Below are positions 34,228 through 44,645 of a DNA stretch of 64,000 nucleotides, piece by piece (the first letter of the stretch is position 1; every line of letters begins with the position of its first letter). The notes beneath the pieces were generated by a model. It was not told where the DNA came from and did no database searches. It saw only the letters and a program-made list of their open reading frames with translations. This DNA comes from an uncultured Desulfobacterales bacterium (GTDB lineage Bacteria > Desulfobacterota > Desulfobacteria > Desulfobacterales > SpSt-501): positions 91,206-155,205 of the forward strand of contig CALIUY010000003.1 of NCBI GenBank assembly GCA_938048455.1, given 5' to 3'. The translations under genes were made by a program, and so were the position numbers.

Positions 34228-36876
34228 ATGGCGAAAATCCGGGTCTACGAGCTGGCGCGAGAACTCAGCCTGACCAACAAATCGCTGATGGACAAACTGG
34301 AACACTTGGGCATCCGCGTCGGCAGCCACATGAGCTCGCTCGACGATGAAGCCGTCGCCCGGGTGAAAGCGGCGATTTTCGGCAAAAAAGGCGCCGCGGT
34401 GCAGGACACCCGCGTGAAGCCGACGGTCATCCGCCGACGCCGCCGCCCGGAGGCCCCGCCGGAAGCCGCAGCGCCGGCCGAAACCGGAGCACCCCCGGTG
34501 ACCGCGGCCCCAGCGGAGCCCGTGGAAGCTCCGGCCGAACCCGCAGCGCCCGTCGAAGCCGCCGGCCCCGCGCCGTCCCCCGAAGCCGCGCCGAGCCCCC
34601 CGGGACCGAGCCCGGTTCCCCCGGCGGCTCCGACGCCGGAGCCCGCCCCGGAGCCGGCCCCCGCAACCGCGGCGGAACCCCAGGCCCCCGCCGGAGCCGA
34701 GCCCGCCGTGCCGGCGCCGGCCCCCCCGCCGGCGGCCGAACCGAAGACGGTGCGCAAAATGCGCCGGGAAGAACCCGCGCGGATCATCAAGTTGCCGACC
34801 GCTCCGACGGCCGAGGTCCTGCGGCGGCGGGCCGAGCCCGCCGCGACCGCGATCGTGCGGCCGGCCGAGAAGCCCGCCCCGGCGCCCATGACCGCCGAGG
34901 AGATCGAGCGCGAGGCCAAGCGCAAGAAGAAGAAAACGAAGGCCGAAGAAGCCGAGGCCGAAAAGAAATTCATCAAGAAAAAGATCACCTTCCGCAAAAA
35001 GTCGGTGATCGAAGCCGAAGAGCTCTACGACGATCTGCGCGCCCGCAAAGCCCGCAAGGGCGCCCGGGGGAAACGCGACGCGGCGCTCGCCCCGACCACG
35101 GCCGCCCCCGCCAAAGCCATCAAGCGACGCATCAAAATGGACGAAACGATTCCGCTCTCCGATCTCGCCAAGCGCATGGGGGTCAAGGCCGGTGAACTGA
35201 TCAAGGTCCTCATGGGCATGGGCGTCATGGCGACCGTGAACCAGTCGCTGGACTTCGAAACCGCCTCCCTGCTCGCCCAGGAGTTCAACTACGAGGTGGA
35301 ACGGGCCGCCTTCGAGGAGGAAACCTACCTCAAGGCCGCCGCCGCGGACGATCCCGACGCCCTCGCGCCCCGCCCCCCCGTCGTCACGATCATGGGCCAC
35401 GTGGATCACGGGAAGACCTCGCTTCTCGACAGCATCCGCAACAGCCGGATCGCCGACTCCGAGGCGGGGGGCATCACGCAGCACATCGGAGCCTATCACG
35501 TGCGCACGCCCCGGGGGGCGGTCGCCTTCCTCGACACCCCCGGCCACGAGGCTTTCACGGCCATGCGCGCCCGCGGCGCGAAGGTCACCGACATCGTGAT
35601 TCTCGTGGTCGCGGCCGACGACGGCGTCATGCCGCAGACGGTGGAGGCCATCCGCCACGCGCGCGCGGCCAACGTTCCGATCCTCGTCGCCGTGAACAAG
35701 ATCGACAAGCCCGGGGCCGACCCGGACCGCGTGCGGCGCGCGCTCGTCGAACACGGCCTTACCCCCGAGGAGTGGGGCGGGGATACGATCTTCGTGAACG
35801 TCTCGGCCAAGCAGAACATCGGCATCGACCAGTTGCTCGAGATGATCCTGCTCCAGGCGGAGCTGATGGAGTTGCGGGCCAACCCGAACAAGCCGGCCCG
35901 CGGCCACGTGGTCGAGGCGAAGATCGACTCCGGGCGCGGCCCGGTGGCGACGGTGCTCGTGAGCGAGGGAACCCTCCGCGTGGGCGATCCCGTGGTTTGC
36001 GGCGTCCACTTCGGCAAGGTCCGGGCGATGCTCGACGACCGCGGTCAGCCCGTGGAAGAGGCCGGCCCCTCGATCCCGGTGGAAATCCTCGGCCTTTCCG
36101 GCGTTCCCGAGGCGGGCGACGAACTGGCGGTCGTGGCCGACGAGAAGGCCGCCAAGCAGATCAGCCTGCACCGCATGCAGAAGCAGCGCACGCGGGATCT
36201 GCAGCAGGCCGCGCGGCCCAGCCTGGAGAGCCTCTTCGAGCGGATGAAAGCGGGCGAGGCGAAGGAGCTGAACCTGATTCTCAAGGCCGACGTCCAGGGG
36301 TCGATCGAGGCCCTCTCCGAATCGCTCACCCGGCTCTCCAACGACGAGGTGCGGGTGAACATCGTCCACGCCGCCCCGGGAACGATCAGCGAATCCGACA
36401 TTTCGCTCGCCGCCGTCTCGCAGGCGATCGTCATCGGCTTCAACGTCCGGCCGACGCCGAAAGTGCAGGCGCTCGCCGCCGAGGAACGGATCGATCTGCG
36501 CTATTACAACGTGATCTACGACGTGATCCACGACGTCAAGGCCGCCTTGACGGGGCTGATGGCCTCGCGCTTCGAGGAGCGCATCCTCGGCTCGGCGGAG
36601 GTGCGCGAGGTGTTCATGATCCCCAAGGTGGGGGCGGTGGCGGGCTGCTACGTCACCGACGGCCGCGTGGAGCGCGGCCGCAACGTGCGGCTGATCCGTG
36701 ACGGGGTGGTGGTCTTCGAAGGCCGCAACGCCTCCCTGCGCCGCTTCAAGGACGACGTCAAGGAGGTCGCCAGCGGCTACGAGTGCGGCATCGGCATCGA
36801 GAATTTCAACGACATCAAGGTGGGCGACCGGATCGAGTTCTACACCGTCGAGGAGATCAAGCCCGAAATCGCCTGA
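34228..36876 (+). CDS. infB: Translation initiation factor IF-2
   Basis: GTPase that places initiator fMet-tRNA on the ribosome. The 882-aa protein starts with an IF2-N module ([20 protein letters not shown]), followed by a Pro/Ala/Glu-rich linker (about 60-180), a second IF2-N module and the G domain. GTP-binding motifs are GHVDHGKTS (about 389), DTPGHEAF and NKIDKPG. Domains II-IV follow, including the C2 fMet-tRNA-binding region. The low-complexity linker is long and extremely GC-rich. GGGGGG before ATG 34228 is the likely ribosome binding site. It lies 44 nt behind nusA. Confidence 0.98.
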   Translation: MAKIRVYELARELSLTNKSLMDKLEHLGIRVGSHMSSLDDEAVARVKAAIFGKKGAAVQDTRVKPTVIRRRRRPEAPPEAAAPAETGAPPVTAAPAEPVEAPAEPAAPVEAAGPAPSPEAAPSPPGPSPVPPAAPTPEPAPEPAPATAAEPQAPAGAEPAVPAPAPPPAAEPKTVRKMRREEPARIIKLPTAPTAEVLRRRAEPAATAIVRPAEKPAPAPMTAEEIEREAKRKKKKTKAEEAEAEKKFIKKKITFRKKSVIEAEELYDDLRARKARKGARGKRDAALAPTTAAPAKAIKRRIKMDETIPLSDLAKRMGVKAGELIKVLMGMGVMATVNQSLDFETASLLAQEFNYEVERAAFEEETYLKAAAADDPDALAPRPPVVTIMGHVDHGKTSLLDSIRNSRIADSEAGGITQHIGAYHVRTPRGAVAFLDTPGHEAFTAMRARGAKVTDIVILVVAADDGVMPQTVEAIRHARAANVPILVAVNKIDKPGADPDRVRRALVEHGLTPEEWGGDTIFVNVSAKQNIGIDQLLEMILLQAELMELRANPNKPARGHVVEAKIDSGRGPVATVLVSEGTLRVGDPVVCGVHFGKVRAMLDDRGQPVEEAGPSIPVEILGLSGVPEAGDELAVVADEKAAKQISLHRMQKQRTRDLQQAARPSLESLFERMKAGEAKELNLILKADVQGSIEALSESLTRLSNDEVRVNIVHAAPGTISESDISLAAVSQAIVIGFNVRPTPKVQALAAEERIDLRYYNVIYDVIHDVKAALTGLMASRFEERILGSAEVREVFMIPKVGAVAGCYVTDGRVERGRNVRLIRDGVVVFEGRNASLRRFKDDVKEVASGYECGIGIENFNDIKVGDRIEFYTVEEIKPEIA

Positions 36877-36898
36877 GCGCCTCGGGAGGCCGGATTCC

Positions 36899-37186
36899 AT
36901 GGTCGTCGGCATCGGCCGGATCACCCTTCGGCTGCACGCGTGCCACTCGCTCAAGGAGAAACGGCGCGTGGTGAAGTCCGTGATCGCGCGGATGCGCAAC
37001 CATTTCAACGCTTCCGTGGCCGAGGTCGCCGACAACGACCTCCTCCAGCGCGCGGCGCTGGGCTTTTCGCTGGTGGGCAACGACCGCGGCCTGATCAATT
37101 CGAAGCTCGACATGATGTTCAACTTCGTCGACGAGTTGGGGCTGGCCGAGGTGATCGATTCGGAGATGGAGATCATCACGCTGTGA
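36899..37186 (+). CDS. ylxP: YlxP/DUF503 family protein
   Basis: A 95-aa protein of the DUF503 family that is regularly encoded between infB and rbfA; function not firmly known. Features are the N-terminal VGIGRITLRLHACHSLKEKRRVVKSVI and the later VAEVADNDLLQRAALGFSLVGND, matching the family. ATG at 36899 has GGGAGG 9 nt upstream. The stop overlaps the GTG of rbfA. The conserved position suggests a role in ribosome assembly or translation. Confidence 0.93.
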   Translation: MVVGIGRITLRLHACHSLKEKRRVVKSVIARMRNHFNASVAEVADNDLLQRAALGFSLVGNDRGLINSKLDMMFNFVDELGLAEVIDSEMEIITL

Positions 37187-37560
37187 AGCGCCCCTCGCGC
37201 GCCGACCGGGTCGGGGTCCTCATCCAGGAGACGCTGGCGGAACTGCTGCTGCGGGAGATCCACGATCCGCGCCTCAGGCGGGCGACGGTGACGCGGGTGC
37301 GGATGACGCGCGATCTGCGTCTGGCCCGGGTCTATTTCACCGGCGCCGCCGGCGGAAGCGAAGCCGCGGCGGAGGCGGTCCGGGGATTCCAGAGCGCGGC
37401 CGGGTTCATCAAACGGCGCCTCGGCCCCGTGCTCGGATTGCGCTACATGCCCGATCTCGAATTCCGGATCGACGAGACCTACGATGCGGAGGCGCGGATC
37501 GACCGGCTGCTTCGCGCCCGGGATCCGATGGGCCATGAAGAAGATCCTCGAAAAGATTGA
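37183..37560 (+). CDS. rbfA: Ribosome-binding factor A
   Basis: A 125-aa KH-like factor needed for late 16S rRNA processing and cold adaptation. Recognisable segments are RADRVGVLIQETLAELLLREIHDPRL near the N-terminus and LGPVLGLRYMPDLEFRIDETYD. GTG at 37183 overlaps the ylxP stop (GTGA), which sets the start. The end overlaps the nrnA start by 26 nt. Confidence 0.95.
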   Translation: MKRPSRADRVGVLIQETLAELLLREIHDPRLRRATVTRVRMTRDLRLARVYFTGAAGGSEAAAEAVRGFQSAAGFIKRRLGPVLGLRYMPDLEFRIDETYDAEARIDRLLRARDPMGHEEDPRKD

Positions 37561-38506
37561 ATCCGCCCGGCGATTGCTGGTGACCGCGCATGCCGAACCC
37601 GACGGCGACGCCGTGGGCTCGATGCTCGGCTTGGGGCTTGCGCTCGAGCGGACCGGCCGGGAGATCGTCTACTACAACGAAAGCCCGATCCCGGCGGTCT
37701 ACCGGTTTCTTCCCGGCGTGGAGCGGATCCGCGGCGAGCTCGGGGACGCCGCGGCGCCGGAGGCGACGATCCTGCTCGACTGCGCGGGTCTGGACCGCGT
37801 GGGAAGCGCCGCGGAGAAAATCGCCCGGATGCCCTGCGTGATCAACATCGACCACCATGCCTCGAACACGGGTTTCGGCACCGTCTGCCTGATCGACGAG
37901 ACCGCCTGTGCGACGGCGGAGATCGTCTTCCGCCTGATCGGCGCGCTGGGGATCGAGCCGGACCGGCGGATCGCGACCTGCCTCTACACGGGCATTCTCA
38001 CGGACACGGGCTCGTTTCGTTTTTCGAACACCAACGAGGCCGCTTTCGCCATCAGCCTGGATCTCCTCCGGCGCGGGGTCAATCCCTACGAGGTCGCCCA
38101 GCACGTCTACGGCTCCTATTCGCTCGGCCGGATCAAATTGCTCAATCTCGCGCTCGACTCGATCGAAATCTCCCCCAACGGGAAGCTCTCGATGATGACC
38201 GTGACCCGCGCCATGCTTGCCGAGACCCGCACGCAGCCGGAGGACGCCGACGGGCTGATCAACTACGCGCGGCGGATCAAGGATGTCCGGGTTGCGGCGC
38301 TGATCCAGGAGCAGCCGCCGAACGGCGCCGGCGGCGACCGGCCGCGGCTTCACGTGAGCCTGCGCTCCGACGGCAGCGTGGATGTCGCCGAGTACGCGGC
38401 GGCCTTCGGCGGGGGAGGCCACCGCCGCGCGGCCGGCTTCTACGCCGAGGAGGGCCTCGCGGAAATCAAGGCCCGCCTGCTCGTGTGGGCGGAGCGGCTG
38501 GGATGA
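37535..38506 (+). CDS. nrnA: Bifunctional oligoribonuclease/PAP phosphatase NrnA
   Basis: DHH/DHHA1 phosphoesterase that degrades very short RNAs (nanoRNA) and can hydrolyse pAp. The 323-aa protein has the metal-binding motifs AEPDGDAVGS, LLDCAG, the DHH motif NIDHHASN, and the C-terminal DHHA1 motif GGGGHRRAAG. ATG at 37535 is the family-like start (MKKILEKIESARRLLVTAH) and overlaps rbfA by 26 nt; its own stop overlaps truB. In a sulfate reducer, pAp hydrolase activity could be less needed than RNA turnover, but both are possible. Confidence 0.93.
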   Translation: MKKILEKIESARRLLVTAHAEPDGDAVGSMLGLGLALERTGREIVYYNESPIPAVYRFLPGVERIRGELGDAAAPEATILLDCAGLDRVGSAAEKIARMPCVINIDHHASNTGFGTVCLIDETACATAEIVFRLIGALGIEPDRRIATCLYTGILTDTGSFRFSNTNEAAFAISLDLLRRGVNPYEVAQHVYGSYSLGRIKLLNLALDSIEISPNGKLSMMTVTRAMLAETRTQPEDADGLINYARRIKDVRVAALIQEQPPNGAGGDRPRLHVSLRSDGSVDVAEYAAAFGGGGHRRAAGFYAEEGLAEIKARLLVWAERLG

Positions 38507-39456
38507 CCCGGCCGCCGGTTCCCCGGCCCGCCCCCCCGCCGGAGGGGCTCCTCGTGCTGGACAAGCCCGAAGGCTTCTCCTCGGCACAGGCGACGGCCCG
38601 GGTCCGCGCCTGCCTGGGGGCCCGCAAAGCCGGCCACTCCGGAACGCTCGATCCGCAGGCCCGCGGGGTGTTGGTCTGCTGCCTGGGACGGGCCACGCGC
38701 CTGGCGTCGGTGCTGCTTACGCGACCGAAGACTTACGAAGCCGTGCTCACGCTCGGCGTTGCGACCGACACCCAGGACGCCTCCGGACGCCCCGTCGCCG
38801 AGCGGCCGGTCCCGGAGCTCAGCCCGCGGGCCGTCGAGGAGGTCTTCGCGCGCTTCACCGGGGAAATTCTCCAGACGCCTCCGGCCTACTCGGCGCTGAA
38901 GCACGAGGGGCTGCCGCTTTACGCCCACGCGCGGCGCGGGCGGATCATCCGCAAGCCGCCCCGCCCGATCACGGTGTACTCCCTGCGGCTGCTTTCGCTC
39001 GAGCCGCGAGGGGTGCATTTCGAGGTGCGCTGTTCGGCCGGGACCTACGTCCGCACCCTGGCCGCCGACATCGGCGATGCGCTGGGCTGCGGCGGTCACC
39101 TGAGCGCGCTGACGCGCACGGAGTGCGCCGGATTTCGTCTGGAAGAGGCCTGCCGGCTGAAAGATCTCGAAGATCGCGCCCGGCGGGGGGAAGATTTGCG
39201 GCCGCTGATCGTCCCCATGGCCCATGCCCTGAGGGGAATCCCCGCGGTCACGGTCGAGGAGGATCTCGCCCTGCGCATCCTTCGCGGCGGGGCGATCCGG
39301 CGGCAGGATCTCGCGCCGGGTCGGGCGCCGGAGGCCGGTTTGCTGCAGGTCTTCGACCGGCAAGGCGAACTGATCGCCCTGCTCGAGGCCGCCGCGATGT
39401 CGCCGCGGCTCGCCTATCGCGGGGTGTTCGTCGCGGCGGCGGGCCGTGCGCGCTGA
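38503..39456 (+). CDS. truB: tRNA pseudouridine-55 synthase TruB
   Basis: Makes pseudouridine 55 in the T loop of tRNAs. The 317-aa protein has LLVLDKPEGFSSAQA, the catalytic aspartate in AGHSGTLDPQARGVL, and RCSAGTYVRTLAADIG. A C-terminal extension of about 60 residues resembles a PUA-like region. ATG at 38503 overlaps the nrnA stop (ATGA). It is the last gene before the rpsO promoter. Confidence 0.96.
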   Translation: MTRPPVPRPAPPPEGLLVLDKPEGFSSAQATARVRACLGARKAGHSGTLDPQARGVLVCCLGRATRLASVLLTRPKTYEAVLTLGVATDTQDASGRPVAERPVPELSPRAVEEVFARFTGEILQTPPAYSALKHEGLPLYAHARRGRIIRKPPRPITVYSLRLLSLEPRGVHFEVRCSAGTYVRTLAADIGDALGCGGHLSALTRTECAGFRLEEACRLKDLEDRARRGEDLRPLIVPMAHALRGIPAVTVEEDLALRILRGGAIRRQDLAPGRAPEAGLLQVFDRQGELIALLEAAAMSPRLAYRGVFVAAAGRAR

Positions 39457-39462
39457 TTTTTA

Positions 39463-39491
39463 TTGCACTCTACGGCGGGTTGCTCTAATTT
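39463..39491 (+). promoter_or_regulatory. Candidate promoter of rpsO-pnp
   Basis: TTGCAC (39463-39468), a 17-nt spacer and TAATTT (39486-39491), in a locally AT-rich stretch between truB and rpsO. A start near 39498 would leave a 55-nt leader. Confidence 0.65.
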
Positions 39492-39552
39492 GCATGATTA
39501 CGGTTTTGTTCAAGAACGGCCGTCATGACCGAGGCAAGGAGGATCAGGCAAG

Positions 39553-39822
39553 GTGACGCTCTCTGCGCAGGAAAAGAAACAGGTGATCGAACAGCACAAA
39601 CTTCACGATACCGACACCGGTTCTCCGGAAGTCCAGATCAGCCTGCTCACACGCCGCATCGACTCGTTGACCGAACACCTGAAAATCCATAAAAAGGACC
39701 ACCATTCCCGCCGCGGTTTGCTGATGCTCGTCGGACGCCGCCGAAGGCTCCTCAACTACATGAAATACAAGGATATCGCCCGCTACCGGGCCATCCTCGA
39801 TTCTTTGGGACTGAAAAAATAA
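39553..39822 (+). CDS. rpsO: 30S ribosomal protein S15
   Basis: An 89-aa primary 16S rRNA-binding protein. Conserved core: [40 protein letters not shown] and YLKYK-type ending ([11 protein letters not shown]). GTG at 39553 with AGGAGG 10 nt upstream is the start. It is followed by the pnp leader hairpin, as in the classic rpsO-pnp operon. Confidence 0.97.
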   Translation: MTLSAQEKKQVIEQHKLHDTDTGSPEVQISLLTRRIDSLTEHLKIHKKDHHSRRGLLMLVGRRRRLLNYMKYKDIARYRAILDSLGLKK

Positions 39823-39824
39823 GG

Positions 39825-39869
39825 CTTGCGGGAGGGTTGGGGGCGTCTTTCGCCGGAGCCTTCCGCAAG
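39825..39869 (+). promoter_or_regulatory. Long hairpin in the rpsO-pnp gap (possible RNase III site)
   Basis: An 11-bp outer stem (39825-39835 with 39859-39869, one G-U pair) and a 4-bp inner stem (39842-39845 with 39851-39854) form a long hairpin 73 nt upstream of pnp. In E. coli an RNase III-cleaved hairpin at the same place drives PNPase autoregulation. Position and shape match; cleavage is inferred. There is no T-tract, so it is not a terminator. Confidence 0.65.
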
Positions 39870-39941
39870 GGCGGCAGCCGCCGAGGGCCGGAACGGAGAT
39901 CCGTTCGGGCCGCTCCTGCCACGCATGCCGGGGAGAAACCG

Positions 39942-42041
39942 ATGGAAATCCTGTTGAAAGAAGATATTGGAGGCAAGACCTGGAGCATCCAGACGGGAAA
40001 GGTCGCCAAGCAGGCCTCCGGCGCCGCGGTCGTGCGCTACGGGGACACGATGGTGTTGGTGACGGTCGTCTCCGCCCGCGAAGAGCGGGCGGCGGACTTC
40101 GTGCCGCTGCAGGTCGAATACCAGGAAAAGATCTATGCGGCGGGCCGCATCCCGGGCAACTATTTCCGGCGCGAAATCGGCCGTCCCAGCGAAAAGGAAA
40201 CCCTGACCTCGCGCCTGATCGACCGGCCGCTGCGGCCGCTCTTTCCCAAGGATTACCGCTGCGAGACCCAGGTGATCGCCACCGTGCTCTCGATGGACCA
40301 GGAAAACGATCCCGACGTGCTCGCCATGGTCGGGGCCTCCGCCGCGCTGCACCTTTCCGATGTGCCCTTCGCCGGCCCCATCGCCGCCGTACGCGTCGGC
40401 CGGCTGAACGGCCAGTTCAAGGTCAACCCCCCCATCCAGGACTGGGAGCGCTGCGACATCAACATCATCGTCGCCGGATCCAAAACAGGGGTCGTCATGG
40501 TGGAGGGGGGGGGCGCCATCGTACCCGAGCGGGACATGCTCGAGGCGATCTTTTTCGGCCACCGCGCCATGCAGCCGCTGATCGACATGCAGATCAAGCT
40601 GCGGGAGATGGTGGGCGTACCCAAACGGTCCCTCCGGCCCCGCGAAAAGGACGCCGCGCTCGCCTCCCGGGTCGCGGCCGCGGCCGAAGACCGGCTGCGC
40701 CAGGCGCTGCTCACCCCCCAGAAGACGCAACGCCAGCAGGCCCTGCGGGCGCTGCGCGAGGAGGTGTTCTCCGGCCTCGGCCCCGAGGCGGAGGGCCGAC
40801 GCGAGGAGGTCTTCGAGATTTTCGACGACTTGAAACGCCGCGAACTGCGGCGGCTCGTTCTGGAAGAGGGCCGCCGGGTCGACGGCCGCGGGCCCGAGGA
40901 GATCCGGCCGATCAGCTGCGAAGTGGCCGTTCTGCCCCGCACGCACGGCAGCGCGCTCTTCACCCGCGGGGAAACCCAGGTGCTGGGCGTGCTCACCCTG
41001 GGCTCCTCCCAAGACGAACAGCGGGTCGAGACCCTCTACGGCGAGGAGATGCGGCCCTTCATGCTGCATTACAACTTCCCGCCTTTCTCGGTCGGCGAGG
41101 TCAAGCGCATCGCGGGCCCTTCGCGGCGCGACATCGGTCACGGGGGGCTGTCGACCCGGGCGCTCGAAAAAATCCTGCCGCCCAAGGAAACCTTCGACTA
41201 CACGATCCGCCTCGTCTCCGAGGTGCTCGAATCGAACGGCTCCTCCTCCATGGGAACGGTCTGCTCCTGCTGCCTGGCCCTGATGGACGGGGGGGTGCCG
41301 ATCCGGGCGCCCGTGGCGGGCATCGCCATGGGGCTGATCACCGAAGGCGAGCGCACGGTCGTCCTCTCCGACATCCTGGGCGATGAAGACCACTGCGGCG
41401 ACATGGATTTCAAGGTGGCGGGAACCCGCGACGGCGTCACCGCGCTGCAGATGGACATCAAGATCCACGAGCTCTCGCGCGAGGTCCTGGAGCGCGCCCT
41501 GGAACAGGCCCGCCGCGGCCGGCTCTTCATCCTGGAAAAGATGCTGGAGGCGCTCCCCGCCCCGCGCAAGGAGATCTCCCCCTTCGCGCCCACGATCACC
41601 ACGATCACCATCGCCCCCGAGAAGATCCGCGAGGTGATCGGCCCGGGCGGCAAGGTCATCCGCGCCATCCAAAGCGAGACGAACACGACGATCGAAATCG
41701 AGGACTCGGGGGCCGTCAAGATCGCCGCCTTTTCCAAACAGGATGCCGACAAAGCGGTTTCCCTCATTCAGCAGATCACCTCGGACCCCGAGGTCGGAGC
41801 GGTGTACGAGGGGACCGTGGTCAAAATCACCGACTTCGGCGCCTTCGTGAACATCCTGCCCGGAACCGACGGTTTGGTGCACATCTCGCAGCTCGCCAAC
41901 CGCCGCGTCACCAAGGTCTCCGACATCGTCAAGGAAGGCGACCGCATCAAGGTGAAGGTCCTCGAAGTCGGCCGTGACGGCAAGATCCGCTTGAGCCACA
42001 AGGCCGCCCTCGAGGAAGAGCATGGACGGCCCGGTCGTTAA
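39942..42041 (+). CDS. pnp: Polyribonucleotide nucleotidyltransferase (PNPase)
   Basis: Phosphorolytic 3'-5' exoribonuclease of the degradosome. The 699-aa protein holds two RNase PH domains separated by a helical linker, then KH ([16 protein letters not shown], about 563-578) and S1 ([18 protein letters not shown], about 622-640) RNA-binding domains. The catalytic second PH domain has [23 protein letters not shown] at 39942 follows GGGGAG by 7-8 nt; 35 upstream in-frame codons run through the leader hairpin and are rejected. It overlaps the next gene by 20 nt. Confidence 0.98.
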   Translation: MEILLKEDIGGKTWSIQTGKVAKQASGAAVVRYGDTMVLVTVVSAREERAADFVPLQVEYQEKIYAAGRIPGNYFRREIGRPSEKETLTSRLIDRPLRPLFPKDYRCETQVIATVLSMDQENDPDVLAMVGASAALHLSDVPFAGPIAAVRVGRLNGQFKVNPPIQDWERCDINIIVAGSKTGVVMVEGGGAIVPERDMLEAIFFGHRAMQPLIDMQIKLREMVGVPKRSLRPREKDAALASRVAAAAEDRLRQALLTPQKTQRQQALRALREEVFSGLGPEAEGRREEVFEIFDDLKRRELRRLVLEEGRRVDGRGPEEIRPISCEVAVLPRTHGSALFTRGETQVLGVLTLGSSQDEQRVETLYGEEMRPFMLHYNFPPFSVGEVKRIAGPSRRDIGHGGLSTRALEKILPPKETFDYTIRLVSEVLESNGSSSMGTVCSCCLALMDGGVPIRAPVAGIAMGLITEGERTVVLSDILGDEDHCGDMDFKVAGTRDGVTALQMDIKIHELSREVLERALEQARRGRLFILEKMLEALPAPRKEISPFAPTITTITIAPEKIREVIGPGGKVIRAIQSETNTTIEIEDSGAVKIAAFSKQDADKAVSLIQQITSDPEVGAVYEGTVVKITDFGAFVNILPGTDGLVHISQLANRRVTKVSDIVKEGDRIKVKVLEVGRDGKIRLSHKAALEEEHGRPGR

Positions 42042-43299
42042 AACCGTGCTCGACAACGGCGTGCGCCTGCTCGCCCGACCGATGCCCCACGCCCGCTCGG
42101 TTTCCCTGGGAGTCTGGGTGGATGTCGGGGCGCGCGACGAGTCCGACGCCGAAAGCGGCATCTCCCATTTCATCGAACACATGATCTTCAAAGGGACGGC
42201 GCGTCGCAGCGCCTACCAGATCGCACGCGAATTCGATGCGATCGGGGGACAGACGAACGCCTTCACCTCCCCGGAGCACACCTGCTACCACGCGCGCGTC
42301 CTCGACCGCCAGCTCGAGCGGATGGTCGATATCCTGAGCGACATTTTCCTGCATTCCGTGTTCGACCCCGGGGAAGTGGAGCGCGAGAGGCCCGTGATCC
42401 TCCAGGAAATCGGCATGATGGAGGACATCCCGGAGGAGCTGATCCATGTTCTCGCCGGAAGCCGCTTCTGGGACGGCCATCCCTTGGGCCGCTCGATTCT
42501 GGGAACGCGGGAGACCGTTTCCGCGGTGGACTCGGCCGCGATCCGCCGTTTTTTTGAGCGGCGTTACCGACCCGAGCGTATCGTGGTCGCCGCGGCCGGG
42601 CGCCTGGAACCGGATCGGCTCCTCGACCTCGTGGGGCCGCCCTTCGCCTCGATCGACCGCGGGGAGGCCTTCCCCGCACGCATCCCGCCGGTGCCCCGCG
42701 CGCAGCTCACCGTGCAGCCCCGCGACCTGGAGCAGGTCCACCTCGTGCTCGCCGCCGCGGGACTCCCGGTCCGCGATCCCCGCCGCTACGCGCTGGCCCT
42801 GCTGAACACGATTCTCGGCGGCAACATGAGCTCGCGGCTCTTCCAGGAGATCCGGGAAAAACGAGGCCTCGCCTATTCGGTCTACTCCTTCGTCCATGCC
42901 CATGCGGACGCGGGGATGTTCGGCGTCTATCTCGCCGTCGCTCCGGAAAACGTCGCCGAAGCGCTGGCCTGCGTCGTCGCCGCGCTGGAGCGCCTGCGCG
43001 GCGAGCCGGTCGAGGAGGCGGAACGCTCGGCCGCAATCGAGTATCTTCGGGGCAGCCTGCTCCTTGCCGCCGAAAGCACCGACGCCCAGATGATGCGCAT
43101 CGCCCAAAACGAGCTGCACTTCGGCGAAGAACTCCCCCTCGAGCGGGTGCTCGAGGAGATCGCCGCCGTCTCCGCCCGGCAGCTGCAGGAGCTCGCCTGC
43201 AGCCTGTTCCGCCGAGAGAAAACCGCGCTCACCGTCCTCGGTCCGGTCGCGGAGCCGCCCGCGCGCCTCGAGGCGCTGTTGGCACCGCTCGGCAATTGA
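42022..43299 (+). CDS. M16-family zinc peptidase
   Basis: A 425-aa insulinase-type peptidase, often encoded next to pnp. The inverted zinc motif HFIEH (His49, Glu52, His53) and the downstream glutamate region ([16 protein letters not shown]) indicate an active enzyme. A second M16 domain with GLAYSVYSF-type motif ([17 protein letters not shown]) follows, so the gene encodes a full two-domain unit like YmxG/processing-peptidase homologues. ATG at 42022 lies within the last 20 nt of pnp. No signal peptide is seen. Substrate unknown. Confidence 0.92.
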   Translation: MDGPVVKTVLDNGVRLLARPMPHARSVSLGVWVDVGARDESDAESGISHFIEHMIFKGTARRSAYQIAREFDAIGGQTNAFTSPEHTCYHARVLDRQLERMVDILSDIFLHSVFDPGEVERERPVILQEIGMMEDIPEELIHVLAGSRFWDGHPLGRSILGTRETVSAVDSAAIRRFFERRYRPERIVVAAAGRLEPDRLLDLVGPPFASIDRGEAFPARIPPVPRAQLTVQPRDLEQVHLVLAAAGLPVRDPRRYALALLNTILGGNMSSRLFQEIREKRGLAYSVYSFVHAHADAGMFGVYLAVAPENVAEALACVVAALERLRGEPVEEAERSAAIEYLRGSLLLAAESTDAQMMRIAQNELHFGEELPLERVLEEIAAVSARQLQELACSLFRREKTALTVLGPVAEPPARLEALLAPLGN

Positions 43300-43754
43300 T
43301 GATGGAAGTTCCCGTCCGCATCCAGCGCCTCAGGCCCCGGGAAGACGCCGACCTGCCGCTTCCCCGCTATCTCACCCCCGCCGCCGCCGGGATGGACCTC
43401 TGCGCCGCACTCGATGAGGATCTGCCGATCGAACCCGGGGCGATCGCGATCGTCCCGACCGGTTTCGCCATCGAACTGCCCGTCGGCTACGAGGCGCAGA
43501 TCCGGCCCCGAAGCGGACTGGCCGCGCGGCACGGGATCGGCCTGATCAACTCCCCCGGAACGATCGACGCCGATTACCGCGGCGAGATCCGGATCGCCCT
43601 GATCAACCTGGGCGGGCGGCCTTACGTGGTGCGGCGCGGCGACCGCATCGCCCAGATGGTCGTTCAGCCGGTCTGCCGCGTGCGTCTCGAAGAGGTGCCG
43701 GCCCTCCGCCCCACCGAGCGGCAGGACGGCGGCTTCGGCCACACGGGCCGCTGA
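43299..43754 (+). CDS. dut: dUTP pyrophosphatase
   Basis: Hydrolyses dUTP to dUMP and keeps uracil out of DNA. The 151-aa homotrimer-type protein has all five motifs in order: [40 protein letters not shown] and GGFGHTG (the last with His in place of the usual Ser). ATG at 43299 shares one base with the M16 gene stop (TGATG); a second ATG follows directly. It lies 17 nt before the MBL-fold gene. Confidence 0.96.
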   Translation: MMEVPVRIQRLRPREDADLPLPRYLTPAAAGMDLCAALDEDLPIEPGAIAIVPTGFAIELPVGYEAQIRPRSGLAARHGIGLINSPGTIDADYRGEIRIALINLGGRPYVVRRGDRIAQMVVQPVCRVRLEEVPALRPTERQDGGFGHTGR

Positions 43755-43771
43755 AAGGAGAAATCCGGCCG

Positions 43772-44587
43772 ATGGAGGCAGGTCGGAAAGCGGAGGCGGC
43801 CGACAACGAAGGGGAGACTTTTTCGGTCTGCGTCCTCGGCAGCGGCAGCCGCGGCAACGCCCTCTTCGTCTCCGACGGCCGCACCTCGCTGCTGATCGAC
43901 GCCGGGCTGAGCGCCCGGGAGACGATCCGCCGCCTGGAAACACGGGGACTGGATTTCGCGGGGGTCGACGCGCTGCTGATCACCCACGAGCATCGCGATC
44001 ATCTCCAGGGGGCGGAGCGGCTCGTGCGCCGCCGTCGCATGCCCGTTTACCTGACCGCGGGGACCTGGAAAGCCGCTCCCGGCCTGCACGATTTGCCGGA
44101 GGTGATGCTTGTCGCCTGCGGCGTCCCCCTGCGCATCGGCACCCTCACGGTGGAGGCCTTTTCCGTCTCCCACGACGCCTGCGAGCCGGTGGGCTTCACG
44201 ATCACCGCCGCCGCCGGGCGGATCGGCATCGCCACCGATCTGGGTTCTGTGACCGACTCCGTCCGCGAGCACCTGCGCGGCTGCCGCCTGCTCGTCCTGG
44301 AAGCGAACCACGATCCCGGGATGCTGCAGGAGGGCCCCTATCCGGCTTTTCTCAAACAGCGCATCGCCGGCGCCCGCGGCCATCTCGCCAACGGCGAGAC
44401 CGGTCGGCTGCTCGCAGCACTGCTCCATCCCGGCCTCGAACAGGTGATCCTCGCCCACCTGAGCGAGACGAACAACACCCCCGAGCGGGCTCTCGCCGGC
44501 GTCGCCCCTTTTTTGGAGGGGCTGCCCGTCGGCCTCGCCGCCGCGCGCCAGGAGAAGCCCTCGCCGGTCTTTCGGCTTTCGGCTTGA
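43772..44587 (+). CDS. MBL-fold metallo-hydrolase (YycJ/WalJ-like)
   Basis: A 271-aa metallo-beta-lactamase-fold protein with the metal motif THEHRDH (His72, His74, Asp76, His77), an upstream CVLGSGSRGNA strand, and later histidines in SVSHDA and LAHLSETNN. This is the pattern of the YycJ/WalJ exonuclease-like group. No signal peptide. It closes the plus-strand run from rpsO; the A-run at its stop belongs to a minus-strand terminator. Confidence 0.88.
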   Translation: MEAGRKAEAADNEGETFSVCVLGSGSRGNALFVSDGRTSLLIDAGLSARETIRRLETRGLDFAGVDALLITHEHRDHLQGAERLVRRRRMPVYLTAGTWKAAPGLHDLPEVMLVACGVPLRIGTLTVEAFSVSHDACEPVGFTITAAAGRIGIATDLGSVTDSVREHLRGCRLLVLEANHDPGMLQEGPYPAFLKQRIAGARGHLANGETGRLLAALLHPGLEQVILAHLSETNNTPERALAGVAPFLEGLPVGLAAARQEKPSPVFRLSA

Positions 44588-44620
44588 AAAAAAACGCCGG
44601 CTCGGGGAAGCGAGCCGGCG
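44587..44620 (-). terminator. Rho-independent terminator of the 176-aa lipoprotein gene
   Basis: A perfect 10-bp stem (44595-44604 with 44611-44620), 6-nt loop, followed on the minus strand by eight T residues (44594-44587). It starts 26 nt beyond the lipoprotein stop. On the plus strand it lacks a T-tract, so it serves mainly the minus strand. Confidence 0.85.
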
Positions 44621-44645
44621 ATCGTGACTTTCCCGCCGCGGAGGC

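Noticed and set aside
33874-37536. Minus-strand frame of 1220 codons opposite infB and nusA
   Set aside because: Antisense to conserved translation genes and low-complexity (Gly/Arg-rich) because it mirrors the Pro/Ala linker of IF-2.
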